Under the pieces are notes generated by a model that saw only the letters and a program-made list of their open reading frames with translations, was not told where the DNA came from and made no database searches. From Rhodoferax sp. OV413 (GTDB lineage Bacteria > Pseudomonadota > Gammaproteobacteria > Burkholderiales > Burkholderiaceae_C): DNA of 64,000 nucleotides. Positions within the stretch are counted from its first letter, which is position 1, and each line of letters begins with the position of its first letter. The DNA is taken from positions 594,386-658,385 of the forward strand of contig NZ_FNJA01000001.1 of NCBI RefSeq assembly GCF_900104385.1, read 5' to 3'. Position numbers and translations under genes: made by a program. This document shows, in pieces, positions 9,791 to 19,521 of this stretch.

Positions 9791-10423
9791 TTGTTTTCGA
9801 TCATACAAGCCGCAGGCTGGCCCATCTGGCCCTTGGTTGCCTGCTCCATCCTCGCGTTGGCGTTGGTGATTGAGCGATTCCTGAGCCTCAAGACCTCCAA
9901 AATCGTCCCTCCCAAGCTGCTCAACGAGGTGCTGACCGTCTCGCAGACCAGCATCCCGGCGCCCGGCATCGTGAACCAGTTGGCGCAGAACTCATCGCTG
10001 GGTGAAGTGCTGGCCAGCGGCCTGCGGGTGATCAACACCCACCCCCGCTGCAGCGACGACGATGTGCGCGACGCCATGGAGAGCGCCGGCCGTGCGGTGG
10101 CCCACAAGCTGGAGAAATACCTCAGCGCGCTGGCCACCATCGCCTCCGCCGCACCGCTGCTGGGCCTGCTGGGCACGGTGATCGGCATGATCGAAATTTT
10201 CGGCTCCCAGGGCAACGGTGGCGGCATGGGCGGCAACCCGGCCCAGCTGGCGCATGGCATCTCGGTAGCGCTGTACAACACTGCCTTTGGCCTGATCGTG
10301 GCCATCCCGTCGCTAATCTTCTGGCGCTACTTCCGCGCCCGGGTGGACGAATACCTGCTGACCCTGGAGATGGCCGCCGACCAGTTTGCCCGCCACCTGA
10401 ACGCCGTCCGTAAACGCAACTGA
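9791..10423 (+). CDS. exbB: MotA/TolQ/ExbB proton channel family protein
   Basis: A 210-residue inner-membrane protein with three hydrophobic segments (about 8-28, 118-140 and 158-180) and the family pattern ATIASAAPLLGLLGTVIGMI. It starts at TTG, preceded by GGAGAG; no better ATG lies nearby. With ExbD it forms a proton-driven motor that normally energises TonB or a similar partner, but no tonB lies in the window. It heads the operon exbB-exbD-lpxK-trm112-kdsB, an arrangement I recall as conserved in beta-proteobacteria, where it is linked with envelope biogenesis. Confidence 0.9.
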   Translation: MFSIIQAAGWPIWPLVACSILALALVIERFLSLKTSKIVPPKLLNEVLTVSQTSIPAPGIVNQLAQNSSLGEVLASGLRVINTHPRCSDDDVRDAMESAGRAVAHKLEKYLSALATIASAAPLLGLLGTVIGMIEIFGSQGNGGGMGGNPAQLAHGISVALYNTAFGLIVAIPSLIFWRYFRARVDEYLLTLEMAADQFARHLNAVRKRN

Positions 10424-10448
10424 GCAGCTGAACGGAGATATTGCGACC

Positions 10449-10865
10449 ATGAACTTCCGCCACCGCTCCCGCGAAGAGCCCGAAATCAACCTGATCCCGT
10501 TCATCGACGTGCTGCTGGTGGTGCTGATCTTTCTGATGCTGTCCACCACCTACAGCAAGTTCACCGAGCTGCAGATCACCTTGCCAGTGGCCAATACCGA
10601 CGCCCAGCGCAACTACCCCAAGGAAATCATCGTCGCCGTGGGCAGCGACGGCCGCTACGCCATCAACAAAAGCCCGGTCGAAGGCCGCAGCGTCGATGCC
10701 TTGTCCCTGGCCCTGGCCAACGCCGCAAAGGGCGGCAAGGACATGGTTGTCATCATCAGCGCCGACGCCAGCGCCGCCCACCAGTCGGTCATCACAGTGA
10801 TGGAAGCCGCTCGGCGTTCGGGCCTGAACCAGATCACCTTTGCCACCCAGGCCACCCCCAAGTAA
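10449..10865 (+). CDS. exbD: ExbD/TolR family biopolymer transport protein
   Basis: A 138-residue single-pass inner-membrane protein. Its N-terminal [19 protein letters not shown] segment includes the conserved protonatable aspartate (about residue 20) that drives the ExbB/ExbD motor. The rest is a periplasmic domain of usual length. It lies 25 bp after exbB and 4 bp before lpxK, so it is almost certainly cotranscribed. Confidence 0.93.
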   Translation: MNFRHRSREEPEINLIPFIDVLLVVLIFLMLSTTYSKFTELQITLPVANTDAQRNYPKEIIVAVGSDGRYAINKSPVEGRSVDALSLALANAAKGGKDMVVIISADASAAHQSVITVMEAARRSGLNQITFATQATPK

Positions 10866-10869
10866 GCCC

Positions 10870-11880
10870 ATGGGGCTGGAAGCCACCCTGCTGCGCACCT
10901 GGCGCTCCCGTGGTGCACTGGCCTGGCTGCTGTGGCCGCTATCCCTGCTGTACGGCCTGCTCGGCGGACTGCGCAACCTGCTCTACCGTCTGAACTGGCT
11001 GCCCACCGGCCGCGTGCCGGTGCCGGTCATCGTGGTCGGCAATGTGGTGGCCGGCGGCTCCGGCAAAACCCCGGTGGTCATGGCCCTGGTGCGGCACTGG
11101 CAGGCACGCGGCATAGCGGTCGGCGTCATCTCGCGTGGCTACGGCCGCAGCAGCACAGACTGCCGCGAAGTCCTACCCGACAGCCTGCCCGCCGAAGTCG
11201 GCGACGAGCCGGCCCTGGTACACCGTAGCTGCCAGGTGCCAGTATTCGTGGCCCGCCAGCGGCTGGAAGCGGCCCAGGCACTGCTGGCGCGCTACCCGCA
11301 AACCCAGCTCATCGTCTGCGACGACGGCCTGCAGCACCGCGCACTACACCGCGACCTGGAAATCTGCATCTTTGACGACCGCGGCGTGGGCAACGGCTTT
11401 CTGCTGCCCGCCGGCCCGCTGCGCGAGGCCTGGCCACGGCCGGTAGACCTGGTGCTGCACAGCGGCGCCCAGCCGGCGTTTGCCGGCTTCCGGGCACGCC
11501 GCAGCCTGGCCGATTACGCGGTGCAGGCCGATGGCAGGCGCCGCCCGCTGTCCAGTCTGCAGGGCACGCCGTTGCTGGCCCTGGCCGCCATCGCCCAGCC
11601 CCAGAGCTTCTTCACCATGCTGCGCGCCGCCGGCCTGTCGCTGGACCAGACCCAAGCGCTGCCCGATCACTATGATTTTGATAGCTGGACCCGCATAGAA
11701 CATCTGCGCCAGACGGTTATTTGCACCGAAAAAGATGCGGTGAAGCTGTGGCGCCACCAACCGGACGCGCTGGCCGTGCCCCTGGTGGTGGAACTGGAGG
11801 CCGGCTTTCTGGCCGCCCTCGACCAACGGGTCGATCCCTGGCTATCATCGCCCCCTGCGCGCACCTCTGCGCTTACCTGA
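10870..11880 (+). CDS. lpxK: Tetraacyldisaccharide 4'-kinase
   Basis: A 336-residue inner-membrane-associated lipid A kinase that phosphorylates the 4' position of the tetraacyl disaccharide. The start at 10870 gives the usual N-terminal membrane helix ([16 protein letters not shown]). The P-loop is [28 protein letters not shown] and CTEKDAVKL are all present. The segment [19 protein letters not shown] near residues 270-285 is encoded by DNA resembling the window's short hairpin repeat. The gene overlaps no neighbour and runs into trm112 after 35 bp. Confidence 0.95.
   Translation: MGLEATLLRTWRSRGALAWLLWPLSLLYGLLGGLRNLLYRLNWLPTGRVPVPVIVVGNVVAGGSGKTPVVMALVRHWQARGIAVGVISRGYGRSSTDCREVLPDSLPAEVGDEPALVHRSCQVPVFVARQRLEAAQALLARYPQTQLIVCDDGLQHRALHRDLEICIFDDRGVGNGFLLPAGPLREAWPRPVDLVLHSGAQPAFAGFRARRSLADYAVQADGRRRPLSSLQGTPLLALAAIAQPQSFFTMLRAAGLSLDQTQALPDHYDFDSWTRIEHLRQTVICTEKDAVKLWRHQPDALAVPLVVELEAGFLAALDQRVDPWLSSPPARTSALT
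11668..11727 (+). repeat. Possible degenerate short hairpin repeat inside lpxK
   Basis: TATGATTTTGATAGCTGG, CCGCATAG, ATCTGCGCCAGACGG and TTATTTGC occur in the same order and at similar spacing as in the intergenic repeats. The protein length in this region looks normal for LpxK, so this may be partly coincidence. Confidence 0.35.
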
Positions 11881-11915
11881 TACCGACTACCGCGACTACC
11901 GACCGAGATTCCCCC

Positions 11916-12098
11916 ATGGATAGCAAACTTCTGGAACTGCTGGTCTGCCCCGTCACCAAGGGCCCACTGCAATTCGACCGCGACAAGCAAGAGCTGACTT
12001 CGCGCAGCGCCCGCCTGGCCTACCCGGTGCGCGACGGCATCCCCATCCTGCTGGAAAACGAAGCCCGCACCCTGAGCGACGAGGAGTTGGGCCTGTGA
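11916..12098 (+). CDS. Trm112-like zinc-ribbon-family small protein
   Basis: A 60-residue protein beginning [18 protein letters not shown]. This matches the Trm112/YcaR family, small proteins that accompany methyltransferases or are encoded between lpxK and kdsB. Only one cysteine (in LLVCPV) remains, so a classical zinc ribbon is not formed, which is usual for bacterial members. Its stop codon overlaps the GTG start of kdsB (GTGA), showing translational coupling. Confidence 0.9.
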   Translation: MDSKLLELLVCPVTKGPLQFDRDKQELTSRSARLAYPVRDGIPILLENEARTLSDEELGL

Positions 12099-12850
12099 GC
12101 TTCACCGTCCTGATCCCCGCCCGACTGGCCTCGACCCGCCTGCCCAACAAGCCGCTGGCGGCCCTAGGCGACGCGCCCATGGTGGTACGGGTAGCCCAAC
12201 GCGCCATGCTCTCCCAGGCCGCGCGCACCGTCGTCGCCTGCGACAGCCAGAGCATCCTGGATGCCTGCCAGGCCCATGGCGTGGAAGCCATCCTGACCCG
12301 CGACGACCACCCCTCGGGCAGCGACCGCCTGGCCGAAGCCAGCCAGCTGCTGGGCCTGGCCGACGACGCCATCGTGGTCAATGTACAGGGCGACGAGCCG
12401 CTGATCGACCCGCAGCTGATCAACGAAGTCGGCGCCCTGCTGCTGCAGCGCCCGCAGGCCAGCATGGGCACGGCGGCACACACCATCGACACCCTGGCCG
12501 ATCTGGGCAACCCGAATTTCGTTAAGGTGGTACTGGACGCCCAGCAGTACGCGCTGTACTTCAGCCGGGCGCCAATTCCCTGGTGGCGCGACGGTGCCAC
12601 GCCCGACCACAGCTTCCGCGCCCTGCCCGACCCGGCACCGCTGCGCCACATCGGCATCTATGCCTACCGGGCCGGCTTTCTGCGGCTGTTTCCGACCCTG
12701 CCGCAAGCCCCTATCGAGGTCACCGAAGCCCTGGAACAGCTGCGTGCCATGTGGCATGGCCACCGCATCGCGGTGCACGTCACCGCCCACGCGCCAGGCG
12801 CCGGGGTTGACACGCCGGAAGACCTGGAACGCGTAAGCAAGCTGTACTGA
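12095..12850 (+). CDS. kdsB: 3-deoxy-manno-octulosonate cytidylyltransferase
   Basis: A 251-residue cytoplasmic enzyme making CMP-Kdo from Kdo and CTP for LPS inner core synthesis. The GTG start at 12095 is preceded by GAGGAG and overlaps the trm112 stop. Family motifs seen: [17 protein letters not shown], the substrate-binding region [28 protein letters not shown] and the C-terminal [11 protein letters not shown]. It ends the exbB-lpxK-kdsB cluster; adk follows after 92 bp and may have its own promoter. Confidence 0.97.
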   Translation: MSFTVLIPARLASTRLPNKPLAALGDAPMVVRVAQRAMLSQAARTVVACDSQSILDACQAHGVEAILTRDDHPSGSDRLAEASQLLGLADDAIVVNVQGDEPLIDPQLINEVGALLLQRPQASMGTAAHTIDTLADLGNPNFVKVVLDAQQYALYFSRAPIPWWRDGATPDHSFRALPDPAPLRHIGIYAYRAGFLRLFPTLPQAPIEVTEALEQLRAMWHGHRIAVHVTAHAPGAGVDTPEDLERVSKLY

Positions 12851-12924
12851 AGCCTCTGGTATCCTCTGACGGAATGAAGCACGGCGGTAGTTCTCGGACT
12901 GCCAGTCGTGCCACGTGGTTTTAA

Positions 12925-13599
<675 letters not shown>

Positions 13600-13616
13600 A
13601 GCGCTGACGCCAATAC

Positions 13617-13652
13617 AAAAAGCCGCCAGGTGCTGAGCCCGGCGGCTTTTTT
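13617..13652. terminator. Bidirectional terminator between adk and the asparaginase gene
   Basis: The stem AGCCGCC (13621-13627) pairs with GGCGGCT (13641-13647), flanked by an A-run and a T-run. The T-run touches the stop codon of the convergent asparaginase gene. Confidence 0.9.
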
Positions 13653-14674
13653 CATGGTGCGGCTAGCAGCTCCAGCAGCAGCGCAATCCGCGCCTTCACC
13701 GGCGACAGGCCCTGGGCATCGGGAATCGCATCCGCCGGCATGGCCTGCACCCGGCCGAACACACAGCGCGTAGACCGCAGCACCCGCACCCCGGCCGCCA
13801 TGGCGCGCAGCAGGGCCGCCTGCAAGTCCAGGTGCAGCGTGCCATTGCCGGTGCCCGCCACCACGATGCCGCGCACGCCCTGGGCCACCAGCGCGTCCAC
13901 CAGCAGGCCGTTCGCCCCGGCGTAGTTCAGCACGATCTCCACCCGCGGCCAGGCCCTGGCAGCCGCTGCGTTGATTACTATGTTTTTAATAGCTTCTCGC
14001 GCAATCTCTGCCTGCGCCAAAGGTCGATTTTCCTTATAAAAATCGATGGCCGACGGCCAGGGCCGGAACATCCGCACCCGCCCTTCTTCCACCACCCCGA
14101 CCAGGCCGGCCTCGCCCGACGAGAACGCATCTACCTTGTAGCTGTGCACCTTCTGCACATCCTGCGCGCCGTGGATATTGCCCGCGCAGACCGCCAGCAC
14201 GCCGTGTGCGCCCGGGGTACTGGCCACCGCCATCGCGTCCAACAGGTTCTGCGGCCCGTCCGGAACCAGGGCGGTGGCCGGGCGCATTGCGCAAGTCAGC
14301 ACAATGGGCTTGGCAGGGTCCAGCACGGCCTGCAGAAAGTAAGCGGTTTCTTCCAGCGTATCCGTGCCATGGGTGATGACGATGGCCGCCACCTCGGGTT
14401 GGGCCAGCCAGTGGGCGCAGCGCGCGGCCAGTTGCTGCCACAGCGCAAAGCCCATGTCCTTGCTATCCACCTGGGCCACTTGCTCGGCCACCAGACGGAA
14501 CGCGCCGTCCTGGAAGCCGCCTATCGACTCCAGCAGCTGGGACACGCCTACCTCGCCCGCCGTATAGCCGATGTTGTCGCCCGCGCTGCTGGCCCGCCCG
14601 GCAATCGTGCCGCCAGTGCCCAACACCACGATGCGGGAAGGCTGTGCGTCCAACGCGCCTGAATTTACTGCCAT
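13652..14674 (-). CDS. L-asparaginase (type II-like fold), with an in-frame repeat insertion
   Basis: A 340-residue protein from the ATG at 14674; an in-frame TTG at 14683 would add three residues. Both threonine catalytic motifs are present: VVLGTGGTIAG near the N terminus and ITHGTDTLEETA in the middle. No signal peptide is evident, so it is probably cytoplasmic, hydrolysing asparagine to aspartate and ammonia. Residues about 211-235 (around FYKENRPLAQAEIARE) are encoded by a copy of the window's short hairpin repeat, placed before the PRVEIVLNYAGANG strand. The gene diverges from lexA, and the LexA box lies in the shared 85 bp gap. Confidence 0.92.
   Translation of the reverse strand: MAVNSGALDAQPSRIVVLGTGGTIAGRASSAGDNIGYTAGEVGVSQLLESIGGFQDGAFRLVAEQVAQVDSKDMGFALWQQLAARCAHWLAQPEVAAIVITHGTDTLEETAYFLQAVLDPAKPIVLTCAMRPATALVPDGPQNLLDAMAVASTPGAHGVLAVCAGNIHGAQDVQKVHSYKVDAFSSGEAGLVGVVEEGRVRMFRPWPSAIDFYKENRPLAQAEIAREAIKNIVINAAAARAWPRVEIVLNYAGANGLLVDALVAQGVRGIVVAGTGNGTLHLDLQAALLRAMAAGVRVLRSTRCVFGRVQAMPADAIPDAQGLSPVKARIALLLELLAAP
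13972..14045 (+). repeat. Short hairpin repeat embedded in the asparaginase gene
   Basis: On the plus strand TATGTTTTTAATAGCTTCT, CGCGCAATCTCTG, CCTGCGCCAAAGGTCG and ATTTTCCTTATAAAAA occur in the order of the intergenic repeat, including its AT-rich tail. The coding frame passes through on the opposite strand without a stop. Edges are approximate. Confidence 0.75.
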
Positions 14675-14711
14675 GGCTTGCAAACTTTCAAAAACTGGTT
14701 AAAAATACAGC

Positions 14712-14731
14712 TACTGGATATTAAAACAGCC
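14712..14731 (+). promoter_or_regulatory. LexA box (SOS operator)
   Basis: TACTGGATATTAAAACAGCC has the CTG-N10-CAG form (CTG at 14714-14716, CAG at 14727-14729) with an AT-rich centre, as in E. coli LexA boxes. It ends 28 bp before the lexA start codon, so it should mediate autoregulation. It may also affect the divergent asparaginase gene. Confidence 0.85.
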
Positions 14732-14759
14732 AGCCCGCTAAACTAGCACGGAGTCACCC

Positions 14760-15437
14760 ATGGATCTGCCCGCCTTTACTTCGAATCTGTCCGCCAAACT
14801 CACCGCCCGCCAGCAACAGATTCTGGACCTGATCCAGTCGGCCATTGCCCGCACCGGCGCCCCACCTACCCGGGCCGAAATCGCCAGCACGCTGGGTTTC
14901 AAATCGGCCAACGCCGCCGAAGAGCATCTGCAGGCCCTGGCCCGCAAAGGCGCGATCGAACTGGTCAGCGGCACCTCGCGCGGCATCCGGCTCAAGAGCG
15001 ACACCCTGCGCTCCATCAACGAATCCCGCTTCCAGCACACCCTCAACCAGCTGGCCCTGCCGCTGATTGGCCGGGTGGCTGCCGGCTCCCCGATTTTGGC
15101 GCAGGAACATGTGGACCAAACCTACCATGTGGAAGCCAGCATGTTCCGCCACAAGCCCGACTACCTGCTCAAAGTGCGCGGCATGTCGATGCGCGACATC
15201 GGCATCCTCGACGGCGACCTGCTGGCCGTCCAGTCGGCCACCGATGCCAAGAACGGCCAGATCGTGGTGGCCCGGCTGGGCGAGGAAGTCACCGTCAAAC
15301 GCTTCCGCCGCAACAAGAACCTGATCGAGCTGCTGCCCGAAAACCCCGACTACGCCACCATCGTCGTCGAACCCGGCGAGAGCTTCGCCATCGAAGGGCT
15401 GGCCGTAGGCCTCATCCGCAACACCATGCTGATGTAA
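14760..15437 (+). CDS. lexA: SOS-response repressor LexA
   Basis: A 225-residue repressor and self-cleaving serine protease. The N-terminal winged helix covers about 8-75 ([21 protein letters not shown]). The self-cleavage bond is A108-G109 in [10 protein letters not shown]. The catalytic dyad is S143 ([10 protein letters not shown]) and K180 (EEVTVKRF). A LexA box precedes the gene. A small gene follows after 68 bp with no terminator between, so both are probably part of one SOS transcript. Confidence 0.98.
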   Translation: MDLPAFTSNLSAKLTARQQQILDLIQSAIARTGAPPTRAEIASTLGFKSANAAEEHLQALARKGAIELVSGTSRGIRLKSDTLRSINESRFQHTLNQLALPLIGRVAAGSPILAQEHVDQTYHVEASMFRHKPDYLLKVRGMSMRDIGILDGDLLAVQSATDAKNGQIVVARLGEEVTVKRFRRNKNLIELLPENPDYATIVVEPGESFAIEGLAVGLIRNTMLM

Positions 15438-15505
15438 GCCCGCAGCGCCAGCGCATAGCCACCCTGTCCATCCGCATCCAGCACACCATGTCGTGGGAGT
15501 TTCAT

Positions 15506-15880
15506 ATGGGAATCGCATCGTTTTCGCCTACCGGTCTGTTCGGCTCGTTCCAGGGCCTGGTCGGCTGGTTCAACCTCCATTCGCCCAAAACGCGCAGTGT
15601 CCGCCAAGCGCTGGCGCTACGGCCCGGCCCGGCCCGCGGCAATGCCTGCGCCAGCCACGCCAGCACAGCCGCGGTACGCAGCGCCTGCCCGACCCTCCAG
15701 GCAACGCCTCTGCGTCCGCTGCGCCCCTTGCGGGTGCTGCGCGTGGTCGATGGGCCGCAGACGCCGGCCAACGCAGGCCGCATGCTGATTTCGGGCCGTA
15801 TGGCCGATGTCTGCGCCGAGCTGGATCGGCTGGCCGCCCTGGAATCTTCTGGCCCACGCACCAGCGCCCTGCTGCAGTAG
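15506..15880 (+). CDS. Conserved small hypothetical protein behind lexA
   Basis: A 124-residue protein. I chose the ATG at 15506 because GGGAG precedes it by about 8 nt; an in-frame ATG at 15488 is possible. The middle is basic and low in complexity (many Ala, Pro, Arg). The C-terminal third, VLRVVDGPQTPANAGRM and ISGRMADVCAELDRLAAL, resembles a conserved segment I recall from Comamonadaceae hypothetical proteins. No known domain is recognised. Its place directly after lexA is that of sulA in pseudomonads, so an SOS-linked role is plausible but unproven; no sequence match to SulA was seen. Confidence 0.65.
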   Translation: MGIASFSPTGLFGSFQGLVGWFNLHSPKTRSVRQALALRPGPARGNACASHASTAAVRSACPTLQATPLRPLRPLRVLRVVDGPQTPANAGRMLISGRMADVCAELDRLAALESSGPRTSALLQ

Positions 15881-16020
15881 GGCCCAGCCACCCTGTAGCG
15901 CGCGTCCACCCGCGCCGGCTGGTCCGTAGAGAACGCACCACGCAAATTTAACCCGGGTCGCGGCGCTTATTAGATACATACAGGTACAGGCAGGCATCTG
16001 CGTCAAGGCACAATCGGGGG

Positions 16021-17028
16021 ATGAATATTGTGATTCTTGACGACTACCAAGATGCCGTTCGCAAACTCGACTGCGCCATCAAGCTGGAACCTTACGCAGC
16101 CAAGGTGTACACCAATACCGTCAAAGGCCTAGGCCAGCTGTCGGTACGTCTCAAGGACGCCGACATCATCGTGCTGATCCGCGAGCGCAGCCAGCTGAAC
16201 CGCCAGCTGATCGAAAAACTACCCCGGCTCAAGATGATTGCCCAGACCGGGCGCATCGGCTCCCACATCGATATCGCCGCCTGCACCGAGCGCGGCATTG
16301 CTGTCGCTGAGGGCGTAGGTTCGCCCGTGGCGCCGGCCGAACTCACCTGGGCGCTGATCATGGCCTCCACGCGACGCCTGCCCCAATACATCAGCAACCT
16401 CAAGCACGGTGTCTGGCAACAGTCGGGTATGAAGACCGCGTCCATGCCCGCCAACTTCGGTATGGGCACGGTGCTCAAGGGCAAGACCATGGGCATCTGG
16501 GGCTATGGCCGGATTGGCCAGATCGTCACCACCTATGCCCGGGCCTTCGGCATGAGGGTACTGGTCTGGGGCCGCGAGACATCGCGCACCCGCGCCCTGG
16601 CCGATGGCGTCGATGTAGTGGAAAGCAAGGAGGAGCTGTTCGAACAGGCCGACGTGCTGTCCCTTCACCTGCGGCTCAACGACGAAACCCGCAGCATCGT
16701 CACCCTGGACGACTTGCTGCGCATGAAGCCGACGTCCCTGCTGGTGAATACCTCGCGGGCCGAGCTGATCGAGCCCGACGCCCTGCTGGCCGGCCTGAAC
16801 CGCGGCCGTCCCGGCATGGCGGCGGTGGACGTGTTCGAGAGCGAGCCCATCTTGCAAGGCCACGCGCTGCTGCGGTTGGAGAACTGCATCTGCACACCAC
16901 ACATCGGCTATGTCGAGCAAAACAGCTACGAGATGTACTTCAACGCCGCATTCGACAACGTGTTGAATTTCATCAAGGGTACGCCGACCAACATTGTCAA
17001 CCCTGGGGCGCTGCAGGTTCGTCGCTAG
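16021..17028 (+). CDS. D-2-hydroxyacid dehydrogenase family protein
   Basis: A 335-residue NAD(P)-dependent oxidoreductase of the phosphoglycerate/glycerate dehydrogenase superfamily. The Rossmann motif is GIWGYGRIGQ (about 160-170). Catalytic-type residues follow in NTSRAELIEPDAL (Arg), FESEPI (Glu) and CTPHIGYVE (His). The substrate cannot be told from sequence; related proteins act on various 2-hydroxy acids. It stands alone, with 140 bp upstream and a terminator downstream. Confidence 0.88.
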   Translation: MNIVILDDYQDAVRKLDCAIKLEPYAAKVYTNTVKGLGQLSVRLKDADIIVLIRERSQLNRQLIEKLPRLKMIAQTGRIGSHIDIAACTERGIAVAEGVGSPVAPAELTWALIMASTRRLPQYISNLKHGVWQQSGMKTASMPANFGMGTVLKGKTMGIWGYGRIGQIVTTYARAFGMRVLVWGRETSRTRALADGVDVVESKEELFEQADVLSLHLRLNDETRSIVTLDDLLRMKPTSLLVNTSRAELIEPDALLAGLNRGRPGMAAVDVFESEPILQGHALLRLENCICTPHIGYVEQNSYEMYFNAAFDNVLNFIKGTPTNIVNPGALQVRR

Positions 17029-17032
17029 GTTT

Positions 17033-17062
17033 TTCATAGCACTATGCGCACAAATATCCTGC
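17033..17062 (+). repeat. Degenerate fragment of the short hairpin repeat
   Basis: CATAGCACTATGCGCAC followed by ATATCCTGCGC resembles the core of the intergenic repeat but lacks the downstream arm and T-run. It follows the dehydrogenase stop codon, the usual position for this element. Confidence 0.35.
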
Positions 17063-17083
17063 GCAAACTGCCTAAATCATCCA

Positions 17084-17113
17084 TAAAAAAAGCCACCAGA
17101 TCGGTGGCTTTTT
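17084..17113. terminator. Bidirectional terminator
   Basis: The stem AGCCACC (17091-17097) pairs with GGTGGCT (17103-17109) with a 5 nt loop, an A-run before and TTTTT after. It serves both the dehydrogenase gene and the convergent FimV-like gene. Confidence 0.9.
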
Positions 17114-17115
17114 GC

Positions 17116-19314
17116 TTACTTGGACTTGGGTGAAATCTTCGCCTCAACCTTCGGGTCGAACAGATCGAACTCCAGCATATTGCTGTCGATCACCGGCGGA
17201 GCCGGCGGTGGTGGCGTCGGCGTAGCCGCCGGGTTTGCCATCAATTCATCCAGGTCCAGGTCCAGCGGCTCCATCAGCGGGCTGCTGGCGGCGGGGGCCG
17301 GAGCGGGTGGTGGCGGCGATGCAGCCGGCAACTGTTGCATGGCCAGCAGTTCCGAGTTCGAGAAATCCAGATTCAGGTCCAGATCCAGGTCCAGCGGCTG
17401 GCGGTACGAAGACACGGCCGGCTCGGGCGGCACATCGGCCCGCTCGGGCGCGGAAGGATCGGGCATCAACAGCATGGGCTGGGTGAACGAGGTTTCGCGC
17501 GGCAACTCTTCCAGTGCGCCGGGCTGCGACAACTGGGGCTCCAGCGCGGCAGGCAGGCTGTTGCGGCTGCGCGCTTCCATGGCCCGTTTGCCGCCGGTCT
17601 GGCGCAGCGCGCTCTTGGCCATGGCGTGCAGCAGCAGCAGTTCGCGGTAGGCGGCCAGATCAAACACCGGCATCGGTGCGGCTTCCGGGTCACGGAACAG
17701 GCAGGACTCGATGAAATCCAGCACCTCCGGCTTGCCCCACTGGGCTTCGATGCTGCGCAGCACGGCCGGGTAGTTCTCCAGAGTCTGGCCTTCGCTGGTG
17801 AAGGCCGGGAACACCGGCAACTGGCAATTGAAGATGCGGTTGAAGGCATCGCGCTGCTGGTTGTACTCGGCCTGGCGACCCAGCGTGTGGTAGACCTTCA
17901 GCAGCTCCAGATAGGCCAAGGGGTTGACCTCGACACTCTCGTCTATGCTCTTCTTCAACACGCCGATCGCCTGGTCGTACTGGCCTAGCGACACGAAGAA
18001 ATCGGCATGCTGCTGCACATCCAGGAAGTCATCGGCATGCAGATTGCGCGCTGGTGCGGCTGCTACCGCCGGCGCCACGGCGGGCTTGACGGGCATCGCC
18101 GTAACGGCTGTCAGCTTCTTCAAATCCTCGAACAAGGACTCGTCCACCTCGGTATCGATATGCGTGTCGTGGGCTGAGCCTGGCAGAGTCGCGGGCGGCT
18201 GCTGGGTGGCCAGTTTGGCCGGGCGGCTCAGCGCGGATGGTCGTCCCATTTCTTCGGGACTGGGTTCGCCATGGTGTGCCCAGTCTGTGGCCGTGGCCAG
18301 GCCGCGCTGGCGGGCCCGGTTCCACCAGAAGCCGGCGGCCGCAAGGGCGGCCAGCAACAGAGTCAGCAAACCGTAAACCAGGCCTTCGCCGAAACGGTTG
18401 TTTTCTAACTTTTCGAGCCGCAGCTTGAAGTCGGCCTCGCTCTTGGCCAGCAGGGCTTTGAGGGCTTTGGACTCGGCCTCCAAGGCCAGCAGGCGCTGCT
18501 TTTCCTGCGGGTTTTCGACCGGCAGGTTGTTAAGCTCGCGCCAGGCAGCTGCCGCGGCAGCGCGCTTTTGCGGGTCTTCGGTAGGCGCCACCACCAGGTC
18601 TGTAGACGACTTGAGTTGCACCACGCGCTCGTCTGGCGTTTCAGCGGCTTCCAGCTTCAGGCGCGGCTTGTTGTCTGGCACTTCGGGTTTAACCACCGGC
18701 TTGGGCGCAACAGCAGGCTCCTTGGCCGGTGCTGGCTTGGGTGCCGCCACCGGTTTGGGCGGGGCTTTGACAACGGGTGCAGTCGTGGCGCTGGGCGCAC
18801 TGCGCACTACAGGGGGACGCGGCGCTGGCCGCGGTGCAGGTGCGGGAGCTGGTGCGTCCATTGCTGGCGCCGGGGCCGGGGCCGCAGCGGGCGCCGTCAC
18901 AATGGCCGGAATGATCGTAGGTACGGATGCAGCGCGCGTTTCGACGGGGAAGTCGGTTAGAAAATCATAGCGGCGTGAGGCTTTTTGGCCACAGACGGAG
19001 CGCAGAACCACCCCCACCACCGGTTCATCGACCACGGCCGAGGAGCGGATTCGCACCACGGCTTCCTGTTGCTGGCCACCGGCCACCACGATCACCCGGA
19101 CCCGGTTCGGCGCCACTTGCGCATCGCCATGGAAGACATCGGCCTCAAAGCAGGCGTTGCCACTATCGTCTGCAGAGTCAAGACGCACATCCACCGCCAG
19201 ATCCAATGGCTGGCCCAGCACCACTGCGCCCCGGGCACGGCCGAGAGACAAGGCTGAACTACCAAATGCGGCGACCAAGAGGGTCGATCCCAGAAGTGTG
19301 TTTCGTAGTTTCAC
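17116..19314 (-). CDS. FimV-like membrane protein
   Basis: A 732-residue protein. It has an N-terminal signal peptide, then a short domain (about 25-130) beginning GQPLDLAVDVRLDSADD that matches the N-terminal region of FimV-family proteins. A Pro/Ala/Lys-rich linker (about 135-225), a predicted coiled region (about 270-310) and one transmembrane helix (about 315-335, GLVYGLLTLLLAALAAAGF) follow. The cytoplasmic part has a TPR-like stretch (YLELLKVYHTLGRQAEY) and acidic LDLDLD segments near the end. No LysM domain was seen where FimV has one. FimV proteins organise polar type IV pilus and chemosensory machinery; here the role is inference. Confidence 0.75.
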   Translation of the reverse strand: MKLRNTLLGSTLLVAAFGSSALSLGRARGAVVLGQPLDLAVDVRLDSADDSGNACFEADVFHGDAQVAPNRVRVIVVAGGQQQEAVVRIRSSAVVDEPVVGVVLRSVCGQKASRRYDFLTDFPVETRAASVPTIIPAIVTAPAAAPAPAPAMDAPAPAPAPRPAPRPPVVRSAPSATTAPVVKAPPKPVAAPKPAPAKEPAVAPKPVVKPEVPDNKPRLKLEAAETPDERVVQLKSSTDLVVAPTEDPQKRAAAAAAWRELNNLPVENPQEKQRLLALEAESKALKALLAKSEADFKLRLEKLENNRFGEGLVYGLLTLLLAALAAAGFWWNRARQRGLATATDWAHHGEPSPEEMGRPSALSRPAKLATQQPPATLPGSAHDTHIDTEVDESLFEDLKKLTAVTAMPVKPAVAPAVAAAPARNLHADDFLDVQQHADFFVSLGQYDQAIGVLKKSIDESVEVNPLAYLELLKVYHTLGRQAEYNQQRDAFNRIFNCQLPVFPAFTSEGQTLENYPAVLRSIEAQWGKPEVLDFIESCLFRDPEAAPMPVFDLAAYRELLLLHAMAKSALRQTGGKRAMEARSRNSLPAALEPQLSQPGALEELPRETSFTQPMLLMPDPSAPERADVPPEPAVSSYRQPLDLDLDLNLDFSNSELLAMQQLPAASPPPPAPAPAASSPLMEPLDLDLDELMANPAATPTPPPPAPPVIDSNMLEFDLFDPKVEAKISPKSK

Positions 19315-19521
19315 TGCAGTTTTTTGGCGTTTTTTTGAATTCAGTCACACCATACCATCTGTAAACGGCCGGTGATCAGTAAATGAAGCGGAATTATGCG
19401 GCCATCTATCGGGATCACACAGCGGTGGCAAACATCAATAGCCGGGCGCCCGACGACACCCCAACATCGCTGCAAATCGATAGGCCAGACACGCAAGTGA
19501 CAACCCTGAGCCGACTTGTGC

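Noticed and set aside
18940-18985. Another coding copy of the hairpin repeat in the FimV-like gene
   Set aside because: Only the nine bases TATGATTTT match; the GCGCAGG/CTGCGC arms are missing.
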